NCBI RefSeq assembly: GCF_000292525.1
Contig: NZ_AEYF01000022.1
Span: forward strand, 1 to 64,000
Direction of reading: 5' to 3'
From: Rhizobium sp. CCGE 510
GTDB taxonomy: Bacteria; Pseudomonadota; Alphaproteobacteria; Rhizobiales; Rhizobiaceae
Length of the DNA: 64,000 bases
Of this stretch, positions 1 through 9,053 are shown piece after piece; the stretch's first letter is position 1, and every line of letters starts with the position of its first letter. The notes under the pieces are model-generated. The model had not been told where the DNA came from, made no database searches, and was given only the letters and a program-made list of their open reading frames with translations. The translations under genes were made by a program, and so were the position numbers.

Positions 1-57
1 AATGCCGGGACTAAACAGCTAGAGAACTATGGCTAGCAACAGCATGCGAAACCGGTG

Positions 58-684
58 TTAGCCGACCAGCACTTCGGCGCTGTCGATGATGGCGATGCCA
101 TGCGTCCGCATCTCGCTGACGGCTGCGGCGACGCCTTCGGAAGTGATGCCGCGGCTTGCGTCTTCGATGAATCGGACGCGGACACCCGGCATCATCTCCA
201 ACGCGTCGAGCGCGGAGAATTTGACGCAGTAATCGGTTGCCAGCCCACAGACGTCCAGATCGGTGACACCCTGGTCCTCAAGGAAATCGGAAAGACCGGT
301 CGAGGCATCGCGGTCATTGTCGCGGAAGGCCGAATAACTGTCGATGTCGGGATTCTCGCCCTTCTGCTGGATCAAGTCGATCTCCGCGGATTTGAGCGCG
401 GGATGCAGTTCGGCATCGCGGGTGCCTTGAATGCAGTGGTCGGGCCACATCATCTGCGGCTTACCTGACAGTTCGCCGATCTCGAACGGCGCGGCGCCCG
501 GATGGGCCGAGGCGAAGCTGCCGTGGCCTGGCGGATGCCAGTCCTGGGAGGCAACGATCAGGTCGTATTTGCCGCTGTCGATCAGGCTGTTTGCGACGGC
601 AACCACCTTGTCGCCATCCGGCACCGGCAGATTGCCGCCCGGGCAGAAGCCGTTCTGAATGTCGACGAGCAGCAGCGCTTTCAT
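58..684 (-). CDS. pncA: Nicotinamidase / pyrazinamidase
   Basis: The 208-residue product is an isochorismatase-fold hydrolase that deamidates nicotinamide to nicotinate in NAD salvage, in the cytoplasm. The N-terminal strand LLVDIQNGF carries the catalytic Asp. The metal-binding stretch ASQDWHPPGHGSF and the CGLATDYCVKFSALDA block with the nucleophilic Cys are characteristic of PncA, and the length is normal for the family. I chose the ATG at 684 over an in-frame TTG three codons upstream because a GAAGGG-like ribosome binding site precedes it at suitable spacing. The gene appears monocistronic. Confidence 0.93.
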   Translation of the reverse strand: MKALLLVDIQNGFCPGGNLPVPDGDKVVAVANSLIDSGKYDLIVASQDWHPPGHGSFASAHPGAAPFEIGELSGKPQMMWPDHCIQGTRDAELHPALKSAEIDLIQQKGENPDIDSYSAFRDNDRDASTGLSDFLEDQGVTDLDVCGLATDYCVKFSALDALEMMPGVRVRFIEDASRGITSEGVAAAVSEMRTHGIAIIDSAEVLVG

Positions 685-693
685 CAAGGCCAA

Positions 694-926
694 TCCCTTC
701 GCTTATTGCAGTGTACGACGCTAAGCACACCGAATGCATCAACTAGTGGATTTCCAGGCGCGGACGCGCAAGTGCTAATTCTGGCACTAGCGGTAGAAAC
801 CGACTGAAAAAGAATGCCCTAATACAATCAGTGCGGGCGACTGAGGTGGTTCTCGTGTCGAAATGGAGGAAGGTGCAAGACAGACGCTTGGTGGATCGAG
901 GCTCCCCCGGCGGAGCCCCATGCCGA
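694..926. other. Intergenic stretch between pncA and the EF-hand gene
   Basis: About 230 bases lie upstream of pncA and downstream of the EF-hand gene, both on the minus strand. The stretch should hold the pncA promoter. I see no convincing gene, RNA or strong hairpin in it. Confidence 0.4.
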
Positions 927-1418
927 CTACGCCGCGGTCACGTCTTCGGCGGGATCACTCGCTGCGGCGGAAGGGCCGTAGGTATTGCGGTGGGCCTGGA
1001 GAGCTGTCTGCATGTCGCTCAACACCTTGGTTAGGAGCGGATCGCTATCGCCTGACGCATTGATTTTGCTTGGATCGGCGGCGAGGAATTCAGACTCGGT
1101 CAACTTGCCGTCGCCATTGGTATCCATTGCGGCAAAGACGCCCTTGGAAGCGTCGTCGCTTTGATTGCTGCCGTCGCCCTGATCGTCGGTTTTCTGCAAG
1201 GACAGCATCAGCGACAGGATGTCGGCGGTGATCTTCTTGGCGATATCGGCGCTACTATCGTCGCTATCGCCGTCGGTCGCGGTCGTGCCTGATTTCGGGG
1301 ACGGCGATGCGGCGGCGAGCTCGTCTGCCGAAATGACGCCGTCACCATTCTTGTCGAGACTGGAAAGCGGAGACTGGTACTGGCTCAATGTGCTGCCGAG
1401 AGATGAAACACTGGTCAC
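927..1418 (-). CDS. EF-hand calcium-binding protein
   Basis: The 163-residue acidic protein has two canonical EF-hand loops. Loop 1 is DKNGDGVISADE at residues 22-33 and loop 2 is DTNGDGKLTESE at 99-110; both have Asp/Asn at positions 1, 3 and 5 and Glu at 12, so calcium binding is expected. The linker is rich in Ser, Asp and Gly and looks disordered. There is no obvious signal peptide, so location is uncertain. The GTG start is supported by a strong AAGGAGG site five bases upstream. Related small EF-hand proteins are common in rhizobia, but I know of no specific role for this one. Confidence 0.8.
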   Translation of the reverse strand: MTSVSSLGSTLSQYQSPLSSLDKNGDGVISADELAAASPSPKSGTTATDGDSDDSSADIAKKITADILSLMLSLQKTDDQGDGSNQSDDASKGVFAAMDTNGDGKLTESEFLAADPSKINASGDSDPLLTKVLSDMQTALQAHRNTYGPSAAASDPAEDVTAA

Positions 1419-1818
1419 TGGAACCTCCTTCGAAAAGTTGGTAGTGAAGCCCGCCTTTCATGGACGGGCGGCTTCCGGGCTAAGCTGATTTGCAGAAAGC
1501 GTCAAAGCGACGTTTTGACAGGGGAGAAGTGCGATTGACGCGGCAGGGCGACGCACGTTAACCTTTCGGTTGCCAAAGCTGTTTTCGTTGGAATTGTTGG
1601 CTTTTTTGGTGGTCGATGCGTTCAGTCGCACGGAACCGGGTGCCCTGGGGTTGCATCAGATCGCGTCGGGACGGCTTGCGGAAAGGGCATTGAGCGGTGC
1701 GTCGGCTCTCCGCCGCCGCGGCATTTCGTCCACCTTTCCGGAGGGCGATGCCGGCCCGATCTTGCTCTCGGCCGCGATTTCTGCCTTTCTTGCTCAAACG
1801 CAAGCCGGTACCGAAGCC
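1419..1818. other. Divergent intergenic region
   Basis: About 400 bases separate the EF-hand gene (minus) from the small membrane protein gene (plus), so promoters for both are expected. An in-frame extension of the membrane protein back to a TTG at 1570 exists, but its translation looks non-conserved and Arg/Ser rich. A GTTAACC box near 1558 is the only motif that caught my eye, and I cannot assign it. Confidence 0.35.
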
Positions 1819-2166
1819 ATGTCCGACGCGGACCCAAACGAAAAGATCGATTCGACGTTCCGCAACGGCTCGCTGACGGCGGCAGGGATCATCCTCGGTT
1901 TTTCCCTTAATTTCATCAGTGTCTGGGTTTCCAATCCCAACGACTGGAGCCGCATCGATATCCTACCGATGCTGTTTCTGACCATCGGCATAGCCATTCA
2001 GGTGAAGGTCTTTGCCGATTTGCTGGCGCGCGATTCCCTCATCGCCGTCAAATATGATCGGTCGCGCCGGCTCTTTCTGATCGGATTGGGAGTCGTCGCC
2101 GCGGGGATCGGCATTGCCCTCGTCAATGATATCCTGGGTCTTGGAAGGATGCGGATGCTCGGGTGA
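1819..2166 (+). CDS. Small membrane protein of unknown function
   Basis: The protein has 115 residues if the ATG at 1819 is used; the frame stays open upstream to a TTG at 1570. It has a short polar N-terminus and then three hydrophobic segments, near residues 20-36 (AAGIILGFSLNFISVWV), 48-66 (DILPMLFLTIGIAIQVKVF) and 88-108. It is probably an inner-membrane protein. I do not recognise a family. It converges on uvrD, whose 3' end lies 27 bases away. Confidence 0.55.
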   Translation: MSDADPNEKIDSTFRNGSLTAAGIILGFSLNFISVWVSNPNDWSRIDILPMLFLTIGIAIQVKVFADLLARDSLIAVKYDRSRRLFLIGLGVVAAGIGIALVNDILGLGRMRMLG

Positions 2167-2193
2167 GCGTTTTCCCGCCAGGCTCAGGCGACG

Positions 2194-4674
2194 TCAAACG
2201 CGCTCGACGAACCCGTCCAGTACCCGCTTCTGTCCAGCCCGGTCGAACTCGATCGTCAGCTTGTTGCCCTCGATGCCGGTGATGTTGCCATTGCCGAATT
2301 TCAGATGGAATACGCGGTCACCGAGCGTGAACCTCGACGGTTCCGACGAGGTGGATTTTGCCACCAGTTCGCCTTCGATCGTGCGCCCCTTCGGGCCGCT
2401 TTCGCCATAGCCGATGCGTTCGACGGCGTGGCCGGAGCGGGAGCCCCAATTGTCGCGCGTGGCGTCGGTCTTGTTGGCCTGGGCGCGTTTCCAGCCGGGG
2501 GTGGAATAGGAATTGGCGAAGGGTTCGGCCTTGTCGAAGCGGGACTGGCCGTAGCCGCCGCGGCCGTACCCACCATAGCTCTGCTCCATTTCGGCGACTT
2601 CGACATGGGTTTCCGGAAGTTCGTCGAGGAAACGCGACGGCAGGGTCGATTGCCAGAGGCCGTGGATGCGGCGGTTGGAGACAAACCAGATGTGGCAGCG
2701 GTGCTTGGCGCGGGTGATGCCGACATAGGCGAGGCGGCGTTCCTCCTCCAGGCCGGCGCGGCCGCTTTCATCGAGCGCGCGCTGATGCGGGAAGAGACCC
2801 TCCTCCCAGCCGGGGAGGAAGACGGTGTCGAATTCCAGCCCCTTGGCCGAGTGCAGCGTCATGATCGAGACGGCATCGAGGTTCTCGTTGGTCTCGGCAT
2901 CCATGACCAGGGAAACGTGCTCGAGGAAGCCGCGCATCGACTCGAAGCTTTCCATCGAGCGGATCAGTTCCTTGAGGTTGTCGAGGCGGCCGGGGGCTTC
3001 GGCGCTCTTGTCGTTCTTCCACATGTCGGTATAGCCGGACTCTTCGAGGATCTGCTCGGCAAGTTCGGTATGCGGTGTATTTTCAAGCAGTTCCTGCCAG
3101 CGGCGGAAAGATTGAATCACATCGAAGAGGGCCTTTCGCGCCTTAGGCTTCAGCTCATCCGTTTCGATGATGTCGGCGGCTGCCGCAAGCATCGGGATAT
3201 CGCGGGCGCGCGCGTAGTCATGCAGCGCGCGCACCGTCGTATCGCCGAGGCCGCGCTTCGGCGTGTTGACGATGCGTTCGAAGGCGAGGTCGTCGGCGGG
3301 TTGGGCGACCATGCGGAAATAGGCCATGGCATCGCGGATCTCCAGGCGCTCGTAGAAGCGTGGGCCGCCGATAACGCGGTAGTTGAGGCCGAGGGTGACG
3401 AAGCGGTCTTCGAATTCGCGCATCTGGAAAGAGGCGCGTACGAGGATCGCCATGTCGTTCAGCAAATGCTTGCCGCGCTGAAGCTGCTCGATTTCCTCGC
3501 CGATGGCGCGGGCCTCTTCCTCCGAATCCCAGGATGCGTGGACCTGCACCTTGACGTCGTTTGGATCGGAGCGGTCGGTAAATAGCGTCTTGCCAAGCCG
3601 TCCTTCATTATGGGCGATCAGATGGGCGGCAGCGCCGAGAATATGTTCGGTCGAGCGGTAATTGCGCTCGAGCTTGATGACCTTGGCGCCGGGGAAATCC
3701 TTTTCGAAGCGCAGGATATTGTCGACCTCGGCGCCGCGCCAGCCATAGATCGACTGATCGTCGTCGCCGACGCAGCAGACATTCTGCGGCTCGCCCTTGG
3801 AGCGCTGGGCGAGAAGCCTCAACCACATATACTGGGCGGTGTTGGTGTCCTGGTATTCGTCGACGAGAATATAGCGGAAGCGGCCGTGATATTCTTTCAG
3901 CAGATCCGGGTTCTTGCGGAAGATCGCGATCGGATGCATCAGCAGATCGCCGAAATCGCAGGCGTTCAGCGTCGTCAGGCGCGCCTGATAGGCAAAATAG
4001 AGATCGCGGCCGCGGCCATTAGCGAAGGCGCGAGCATCGCCCTCAGGGATATCGGCAGGGCCGAGACCCTTGTTCTTCCAGGTGTCGATCATGCCGGCGA
4101 ATTGCTTGGCCGGCCAGCGCTTGTCGTCGAGGCCTTCGGCCTGGATCAGCTGTTTGATCAGGCGGACGACGTCGTCGGTATCGAGAATGGTGAAATCGGA
4201 GCGCAGGCCGACGAGTTCGCCGTGGCGGCGCAGAAGCTTGACGCCGATCGAGTGGAAGGTGCCGAGCCAGGGCATGCCTTCGACGGCGCCGCCGACGAGC
4301 AGCGCGATGCGCTCCTTCATCTCGCGGGCGGCCTTGTTGGTGAAGGTGACAGCGAGGATCTGCGACGGGAAGGCGCGGCCGGTATTGAGGATATGGGCAA
4401 TGCGGGTGGTCAACACACGCGTCTTGCCGGTGCCGGCGCCGGCAAGCACGAGGACCGGGCCTTCCAAGGTTTCGACGGCTTCGGTCTGCTCGGGGTTCAG
4501 CCCGGCGAGATAATCCGGCCGGGCGCCGCCATCGCGGGCCGCCATGGCGCGAGCGGCAATGCCGCCACCCGCGGCGGGCGCTCTTCCGGCGGGCGCGGCA
4601 GGCGGCTGCGGCTTGCGCGCCATCTCGTCCGGCTCTTCGTCGAAGAAGGGAATATCGTCGAAACTGTTGCTCAT
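2194..4674 (-). CDS. uvrD: UvrD/PcrA-type ATP-dependent DNA helicase II
   Basis: This 826-residue superfamily 1A 3'-5' helicase would act in nucleotide excision and mismatch repair and in clearing recombination intermediates. The Walker A motif AGAGTGKT is at residues 78-85, VDEYQD (Walker B) at 271-276, and QSIYGWRGA and the TLHSAKGLEF and VGITRAK blocks follow in order. The N-terminus has a low-complexity Ala/Pro extension of about 50 residues before the helicase core. The C-terminal 45 residues (FTLGDRVFHLKFGNG onward) form the Tudor-like domain that in PcrA binds RNA polymerase. The gene stands alone, convergent with the upstream membrane protein gene. Confidence 0.95.
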   Translation of the reverse strand: MSNSFDDIPFFDEEPDEMARKPQPPAAPAGRAPAAGGGIAARAMAARDGGARPDYLAGLNPEQTEAVETLEGPVLVLAGAGTGKTRVLTTRIAHILNTGRAFPSQILAVTFTNKAAREMKERIALLVGGAVEGMPWLGTFHSIGVKLLRRHGELVGLRSDFTILDTDDVVRLIKQLIQAEGLDDKRWPAKQFAGMIDTWKNKGLGPADIPEGDARAFANGRGRDLYFAYQARLTTLNACDFGDLLMHPIAIFRKNPDLLKEYHGRFRYILVDEYQDTNTAQYMWLRLLAQRSKGEPQNVCCVGDDDQSIYGWRGAEVDNILRFEKDFPGAKVIKLERNYRSTEHILGAAAHLIAHNEGRLGKTLFTDRSDPNDVKVQVHASWDSEEEARAIGEEIEQLQRGKHLLNDMAILVRASFQMREFEDRFVTLGLNYRVIGGPRFYERLEIRDAMAYFRMVAQPADDLAFERIVNTPKRGLGDTTVRALHDYARARDIPMLAAAADIIETDELKPKARKALFDVIQSFRRWQELLENTPHTELAEQILEESGYTDMWKNDKSAEAPGRLDNLKELIRSMESFESMRGFLEHVSLVMDAETNENLDAVSIMTLHSAKGLEFDTVFLPGWEEGLFPHQRALDESGRAGLEEERRLAYVGITRAKHRCHIWFVSNRRIHGLWQSTLPSRFLDELPETHVEVAEMEQSYGGYGRGGYGQSRFDKAEPFANSYSTPGWKRAQANKTDATRDNWGSRSGHAVERIGYGESGPKGRTIEGELVAKSTSSEPSRFTLGDRVFHLKFGNGNITGIEGNKLTIEFDRAGQKRVLDGFVERV

Positions 4675-4937
4675 GGCGCGTAATGTAGTGATTCGGGAAG
4701 GAAAGACCAGAAAAGATGTTCTGCTTTCATTCCCGAGCCACCACTAATCCAAGCGGGTTACCGGGGGCGGCAACGCGGCCGCCCGGCACGGCTGCGCTCG
4801 CCGTGTCGGCTGGGATGGGGCTAAAATTTCTAATCGCAGTCTGTCGGATTCGGCGCCGACAGGACGTCCTTGGATCGGGTTTGGATCATCGGACAGCAGT
4901 CCGGATACATGCTCATCAACAACAAGGAGGCTGTTGC
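4675..4937. other. Divergent intergenic region upstream of uvrD and the VOC gene
   Basis: About 260 bases contain the promoters of uvrD (minus) and of the VOC gene (plus). There is a GC-rich stretch around 4760-4800 but no gene or defined motif that I can support. Confidence 0.3.
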
Positions 4938-5414
4938 ATGGCGAAGGTCGTTTCAAATCTTTGGTTCGCCGAGGAAGCCCGTGAAGCTGTCGAATTCTAC
5001 GTGTCTGTTATTCCCGACTCCAGGATCGGCCGCACGACCATATTGCCGGCGGAGACGCCGAGCGGGCCTCCCGGCAGCGTCGAACTGATCGAGTTCACAC
5101 TCGGTGATCAGGCGTTTCTAGCAATGAAGGCCGGCCCGCTCGATAGCTTCAACCATTCCTTCTCGATCGCGATTCTCCTGGAAGGCCAGGCCGAGATCGA
5201 TCGGATATGGGAAGCATTCCTGGCCAATGGCGGCACGCCGGAGGCATGCGGCTGGCTGAAGGATCGCTGGGGCCTGTCCTGGCAGATCGTGCCTCGCATG
5301 CTTGCCGAGATGATCGCCGACCACAACCGCGAGCGGGCCAGGCGCGTGACCGAGGTGATGCTCGGCATGGTCAAGATTGATGTCGCTACGGTGGAGAAGG
5401 CCTTCAACGGCTGA
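4938..5414 (+). CDS. VOC superfamily protein, PhnB-like
   Basis: The 158-residue product belongs to the PhnB-like branch (3-dmu-9_3-mt domain) of the vicinal oxygen chelate superfamily. It shows the family opening SNLWFAEEAREAVEFYVSVIP, the central FSIAILLEGQAEIDRIWEAF strand-helix unit, and the C-terminal CGWLKDRWGLSWQIVP block. The substrate is unknown and the usual database name (demethylubiquinone methyltransferase) is misleading. The ATG at 4938 has a perfect AAGGAGG at 4924-4930. It is a single-gene unit. Confidence 0.8.
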   Translation: MAKVVSNLWFAEEAREAVEFYVSVIPDSRIGRTTILPAETPSGPPGSVELIEFTLGDQAFLAMKAGPLDSFNHSFSIAILLEGQAEIDRIWEAFLANGGTPEACGWLKDRWGLSWQIVPRMLAEMIADHNRERARRVTEVMLGMVKIDVATVEKAFNG

Positions 5415-5822
5415 GTTGCCGCGGCGGGGGGACGGTCGCAACGATTGGTTCACGGCCCGGGTGCGCCCGTTTCCATCATGTCAGGAGCGGGTCGGCACGT
5501 GCTGGCCAGCATCGACTCTACGCAGATTTGGCTGCCAATCGTCGATTTTTCTAGAGTTCGAATCACGGGCGACATTGCACACCTTTTTCATCTTTCTGTC
5601 ACGTCGCGAAATGTGCTGATACCACAAGGGTGCTTTTTTCAACTATAGTGAGAAACAGTTTCGTAGAGTAAAAATAACCGGTGCATGCACGTTTTTGTGC
5701 GTTGCAAGAAACAGCCGGTGAGCGTCGAATATACCTACGAAATTATTGATTCTTAGGAACGTCGTAGCCATCTCGATGGTTATACGACTTTGAGCCTGCG
5801 GCATAACCTTAATGGAGGGCCC
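5415..5822. other. Intergenic region upstream of prkA
   Basis: About 400 bases of relatively AT-rich sequence. It holds the candidate EcfG promoter described separately near 5756-5781. No other gene or RNA could be supported in it. Confidence 0.4.
5756..5781 (+). promoter_or_regulatory. Candidate EcfG (RpoE2-type) general stress promoter
   Basis: GGAAC at 5756-5760 is followed after 17 bases by GGTT at 5778-5781, leaving 19 bases between GGAAC and the TT. The alphaproteobacterial general stress response consensus is GGAAC-N18/19-TT. The site would start transcription near 5788, about 35 bases before the prkA start codon, which has a GGAGGG ribosome site. In E. coli the homologous genes are RpoS-dependent, so EcfG control would be the equivalent in a rhizobium. 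The match is by eye only. Confidence 0.55.
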
Positions 5823-7766
5823 ATGCTGAACGAATCCGTATTCGATGCGTTTACGCGCAGTTACGAAGCGCGCCGCGAAACCGATATGTCGGTGGCCGAG
5901 TATCTCGATCTCTGCAAAAAGGACCCGATCGCCTATGCCAATGCGACGGAGCGCCTGCTCTCCGCGATAGGCGAGCCGCAAATGGTCGACACCGCCAAGG
6001 ATACGCGGCTTGGCCGGATCTTCATGAACAGGACCATCCGGATCTATCCGGCCTTCACCGGTTTCCACGGCATGGAAGAGACGATCGAACGCATCGTTTC
6101 CTTCTTCCGGCACGCGGCGCAGGGGCTCGAGGAGCGCAAGCAGATCCTTTATCTGCTCGGCCCGGTCGGCGGCGGCAAGTCCTCCTTAGCGGAGCGGCTG
6201 AAGCAATTGATGGAGGTTCACCCGATCTATGTGCTGAAGGCGGGCGACGAGATCAGCCCCGTTTTCGAAAGTCCGCTCAACCTCTTCGATCCGGAGACGA
6301 TGGGGTCGCTGCTCCAGGAGCAATACGGCATTCCGTTGCGTCGCCTGAACGGGTTGATGAGCCCGTGGTGCCTGAAGCGGCTCGACGACTTCGGCGGCGA
6401 TATTTCCCGCTTTCGTGTCGTCAGGGTTCAGCCGTCGCGGTTGCGCCAGATCGCCATTGCCAAGACCGAGCCCGGGGACGAGAACAATCAGGATATCTCA
6501 TCGCTGGTCGGCAAGGTCGACATCCGCAAGCTGGAGACCTACTCGCAGAACGATCCCGATGCCTACAGCTATTCCGGCGGGCTCAACCGAGCCAACCAGG
6601 GCATCCTCGAATTCGTCGAGATGTTCAAGGCGCCGATCAAGATGCTGCATCCGCTGCTGACTGCCACGCAGGAGGGGAACTATATCGGCTCCGAGAATAT
6701 CGGCGCCATACCCTTCTCGGGCATCGTCCTTGCGCATTCGAACGAAGCGGAATGGCAGACCTTCAAAGCCAACAAGAACAACGAGGCCTTCATCGACCGC
6801 ATTTGTGTGATCAAGGTGCCTTATTGCCTGAGGGTGATGGAAGAGCAGAAGATCTATGAGAAGCTGATTGAGGGATCGGAACTCGCGGATACGCCATGCG
6901 CCCCGGCAACGCTCGAAATGCTGGCCCGTTTTTCCGTGCTGTCACGCCTGCGCAAGCACGAAAACTCGACGTTCTTTTCGAAGATGCGCACCTATGACGG
7001 CGAGAGCCTGAAAGAAACCGATCCGCGCGCGCGCAGCGTTCAGGAATATCGGGATGCGGCCGGCATCGACGAGGGCATGGACGGCATATCCACCCGCTTC
7101 GCCTTCAAGGTGCTCGCCTCCACCTTCAATCACGACACCACGGATATCGGCGCCGATCCTGTTCATTTGATGTATGTGCTGGAGCAGGCGATCCGCCGCG
7201 AGCAGTTTTCCGACGATGTCGAGAAGCGCTATATGGAATTCATCAAGGCCGATCTTGCGCCACGTTATGCAGAGTTTATTGGCAATGAGATTCAGAAGGC
7301 CTATCTTGAATCCTATGCGGACTACGGGCAGAACTTGTTCGACCGATACGTCGACTATGCCGACGCCTGGATCGAAGACGTGGACTTCAAGGATCCCGAT
7401 ACAGGCCAGCTTCTTGACCGTGAGCTTCTCAATCAGGAACTGACGAAAATCGAAAAGCCGGCGGGAATTGCCAATCCGAAGGATTTTCGCAACGAAATCG
7501 TCAAATTCTCATTGCGGTCGCGGGCATCCAACGGCGGAAAAAATCCGTCATGGACGAGCTATGAAAAGATCCGGGAAGTGATCGAGAAACGTATGTTCTC
7601 GCAAGTCGAGGATCTTTTGCCGGTCATTTCCTTCGGATCGAAGAAGGATTCGGAAACCGAAAAGAAGCACAGCGAATTCGTCTCGCGCATGGCCGCGCGG
7701 GGTTACACCGACAGGCAGGTTCGACGCCTTGTGGAATGGTACATGCGCGTCAAACAGGCAAGCTAA
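5823..7766 (+). CDS. prkA: PrkA family serine protein kinase (YeaG)
   Basis: The 647-residue protein matches the PrkA/YeaG family in length. Its AAA-like N-terminal domain has the Walker A motif GPVGGGKSS at residues 113-121, and the C-terminal part holds the kinase-like PrkA domain. The E. coli homologue is induced by starvation and acid through RpoS, and the Bacillus one has been linked to sporulation. Here it is the first gene of prkA-yeaH-spoVR, a widely conserved trio. The ATG at 5823 is preceded by GGAGGG about five bases upstream. The cellular target is unknown. Confidence 0.93.
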   Translation: MLNESVFDAFTRSYEARRETDMSVAEYLDLCKKDPIAYANATERLLSAIGEPQMVDTAKDTRLGRIFMNRTIRIYPAFTGFHGMEETIERIVSFFRHAAQGLEERKQILYLLGPVGGGKSSLAERLKQLMEVHPIYVLKAGDEISPVFESPLNLFDPETMGSLLQEQYGIPLRRLNGLMSPWCLKRLDDFGGDISRFRVVRVQPSRLRQIAIAKTEPGDENNQDISSLVGKVDIRKLETYSQNDPDAYSYSGGLNRANQGILEFVEMFKAPIKMLHPLLTATQEGNYIGSENIGAIPFSGIVLAHSNEAEWQTFKANKNNEAFIDRICVIKVPYCLRVMEEQKIYEKLIEGSELADTPCAPATLEMLARFSVLSRLRKHENSTFFSKMRTYDGESLKETDPRARSVQEYRDAAGIDEGMDGISTRFAFKVLASTFNHDTTDIGADPVHLMYVLEQAIRREQFSDDVEKRYMEFIKADLAPRYAEFIGNEIQKAYLESYADYGQNLFDRYVDYADAWIEDVDFKDPDTGQLLDRELLNQELTKIEKPAGIANPKDFRNEIVKFSLRSRASNGGKNPSWTSYEKIREVIEKRMFSQVEDLLPVISFGSKKDSETEKKHSEFVSRMAARGYTDRQVRRLVEWYMRVKQAS

Positions 7767-7778
7767 TGCGGAGCCATT

Positions 7779-9053
7779 ATGCACATTGTCGACCGGCGAT
7801 TAAATCCGCGCGGTAAAAGTCTGGAAAATCGGCAGCGGTTCCTTCGACGCATGAAGGGCGCCGTGCAGCAGGCGGTAAAACGTTCTCTGCAAAACCGCAA
7901 CATTCGTGATGTGCTCGACGGCGGGGAAATCAGCCTGCCGATCGACGGAATGGCCGAACCGAACTTGCGAAGGGGTGATGGCGGCATCCGCGATCATATC
8001 CTGCCCGGAAACAGGGCTTTCGTCGAAGGCGACATTCTTCCGCGCCCGCCGGGGAGCAGAGGGGGAAAACCCAAGGATGCGGGCGAAGGCGATGGCGAGG
8101 ACGGCTTCCGTTTCGTGCTCACCCGCGAGGAATTCCTTGATGTGTTTCTCGATGACCTGGAACTGCCCGACCTTGCCAAACGGCGTCTAGCCGAAACCGA
8201 AGAGGAAACTCCGGCGCGGGCCGGCTATTCCGTCTCCGGATCGCCGTCCAACATCGCCGTCGGTCGCACGACGAGGCTTGCGATGATGCGCCGTGTGGCG
8301 CTTCACCGTCCGCGTCGCGAAGAACTCGAAGCCCTGCAGCGGCAGATCGAGGAATGCGAGGACGACGAGAGCCGCTTGGCGCTTGAGGCGAAACTTAAAT
8401 CTTTGACGGAGAAAAGCCGGCGCATCCCCTATATCGATCCGCTCGACGTGCGATATCGCCGTTTCGAAAACGAGCCGAAGCCTGTGGCCAAAGCCGTGAT
8501 GTTCTGCCTTATGGACGTCTCCGGTTCCATGTCGGAGCACATGAAGGACCTTGCGAAGCGGTTCTACCTGCTGCTCTATCTTTTCCTGTCCAGGCGCTAC
8601 AAGAAAGTGGAGATCGTCTTCATCCGCCATACCGACAAGGCCGAGGAAGTCGACGAGGAAACCTTCTTCTATGGTCCGGCGACCGGCGGCACGCTGGTCT
8701 CCAGCGCGCTTGCGGCCATGCGTCGGATTATTGCGGCGCGTTTCGATCCGGCAGAGTGGAACATCTATGGCGCCCAGGCCTCGGACGGCGACAACGCCCA
8801 TTCGGACGGAAACCTGAGCGGTCAGCTGCTGCGCGAGATTTTGCCACTGTGCCAGTACTTCGCCTATATCGAGGTCGGCGAAGAAGGCGGCGACTCTTCC
8901 GTATCCCGATCGCCGCTTTGGATGCTCTATGACGGGATCCGTTCAGAGCTGCTGCCGCTCTCGATGCGCAAGGTCTGCCGGCGCGGCGAAATATTCCCTG
9001 TTTTCCACGATCTCTTCCAAAAGCGTGATGCGCAGTCGAGGGTGACGCCATGA
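7779..9053 (+). CDS. YeaH/YhbH family protein (DUF444) with a VWA-like domain
   Basis: The 424-residue second gene of the prkA operon starts 12 bases after prkA ends. The N-terminus shows the family signature VDRRLNPRGKSLENRQRFLRR-like opening, followed by a charged middle. A von Willebrand A-type domain begins with the MIDAS motif DVSGSM at residues 246-251. The fixed neighbourhood suggests that it works with PrkA and SpoVR in a stationary-phase or stress response, perhaps as a metal-dependent scaffold; that role is inferred. Confidence 0.9.
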   Translation: MHIVDRRLNPRGKSLENRQRFLRRMKGAVQQAVKRSLQNRNIRDVLDGGEISLPIDGMAEPNLRRGDGGIRDHILPGNRAFVEGDILPRPPGSRGGKPKDAGEGDGEDGFRFVLTREEFLDVFLDDLELPDLAKRRLAETEEETPARAGYSVSGSPSNIAVGRTTRLAMMRRVALHRPRREELEALQRQIEECEDDESRLALEAKLKSLTEKSRRIPYIDPLDVRYRRFENEPKPVAKAVMFCLMDVSGSMSEHMKDLAKRFYLLLYLFLSRRYKKVEIVFIRHTDKAEEVDEETFFYGPATGGTLVSSALAAMRRIIAARFDPAEWNIYGAQASDGDNAHSDGNLSGQLLREILPLCQYFAYIEVGEEGGDSSVSRSPLWMLYDGIRSELLPLSMRKVCRRGEIFPVFHDLFQKRDAQSRVTP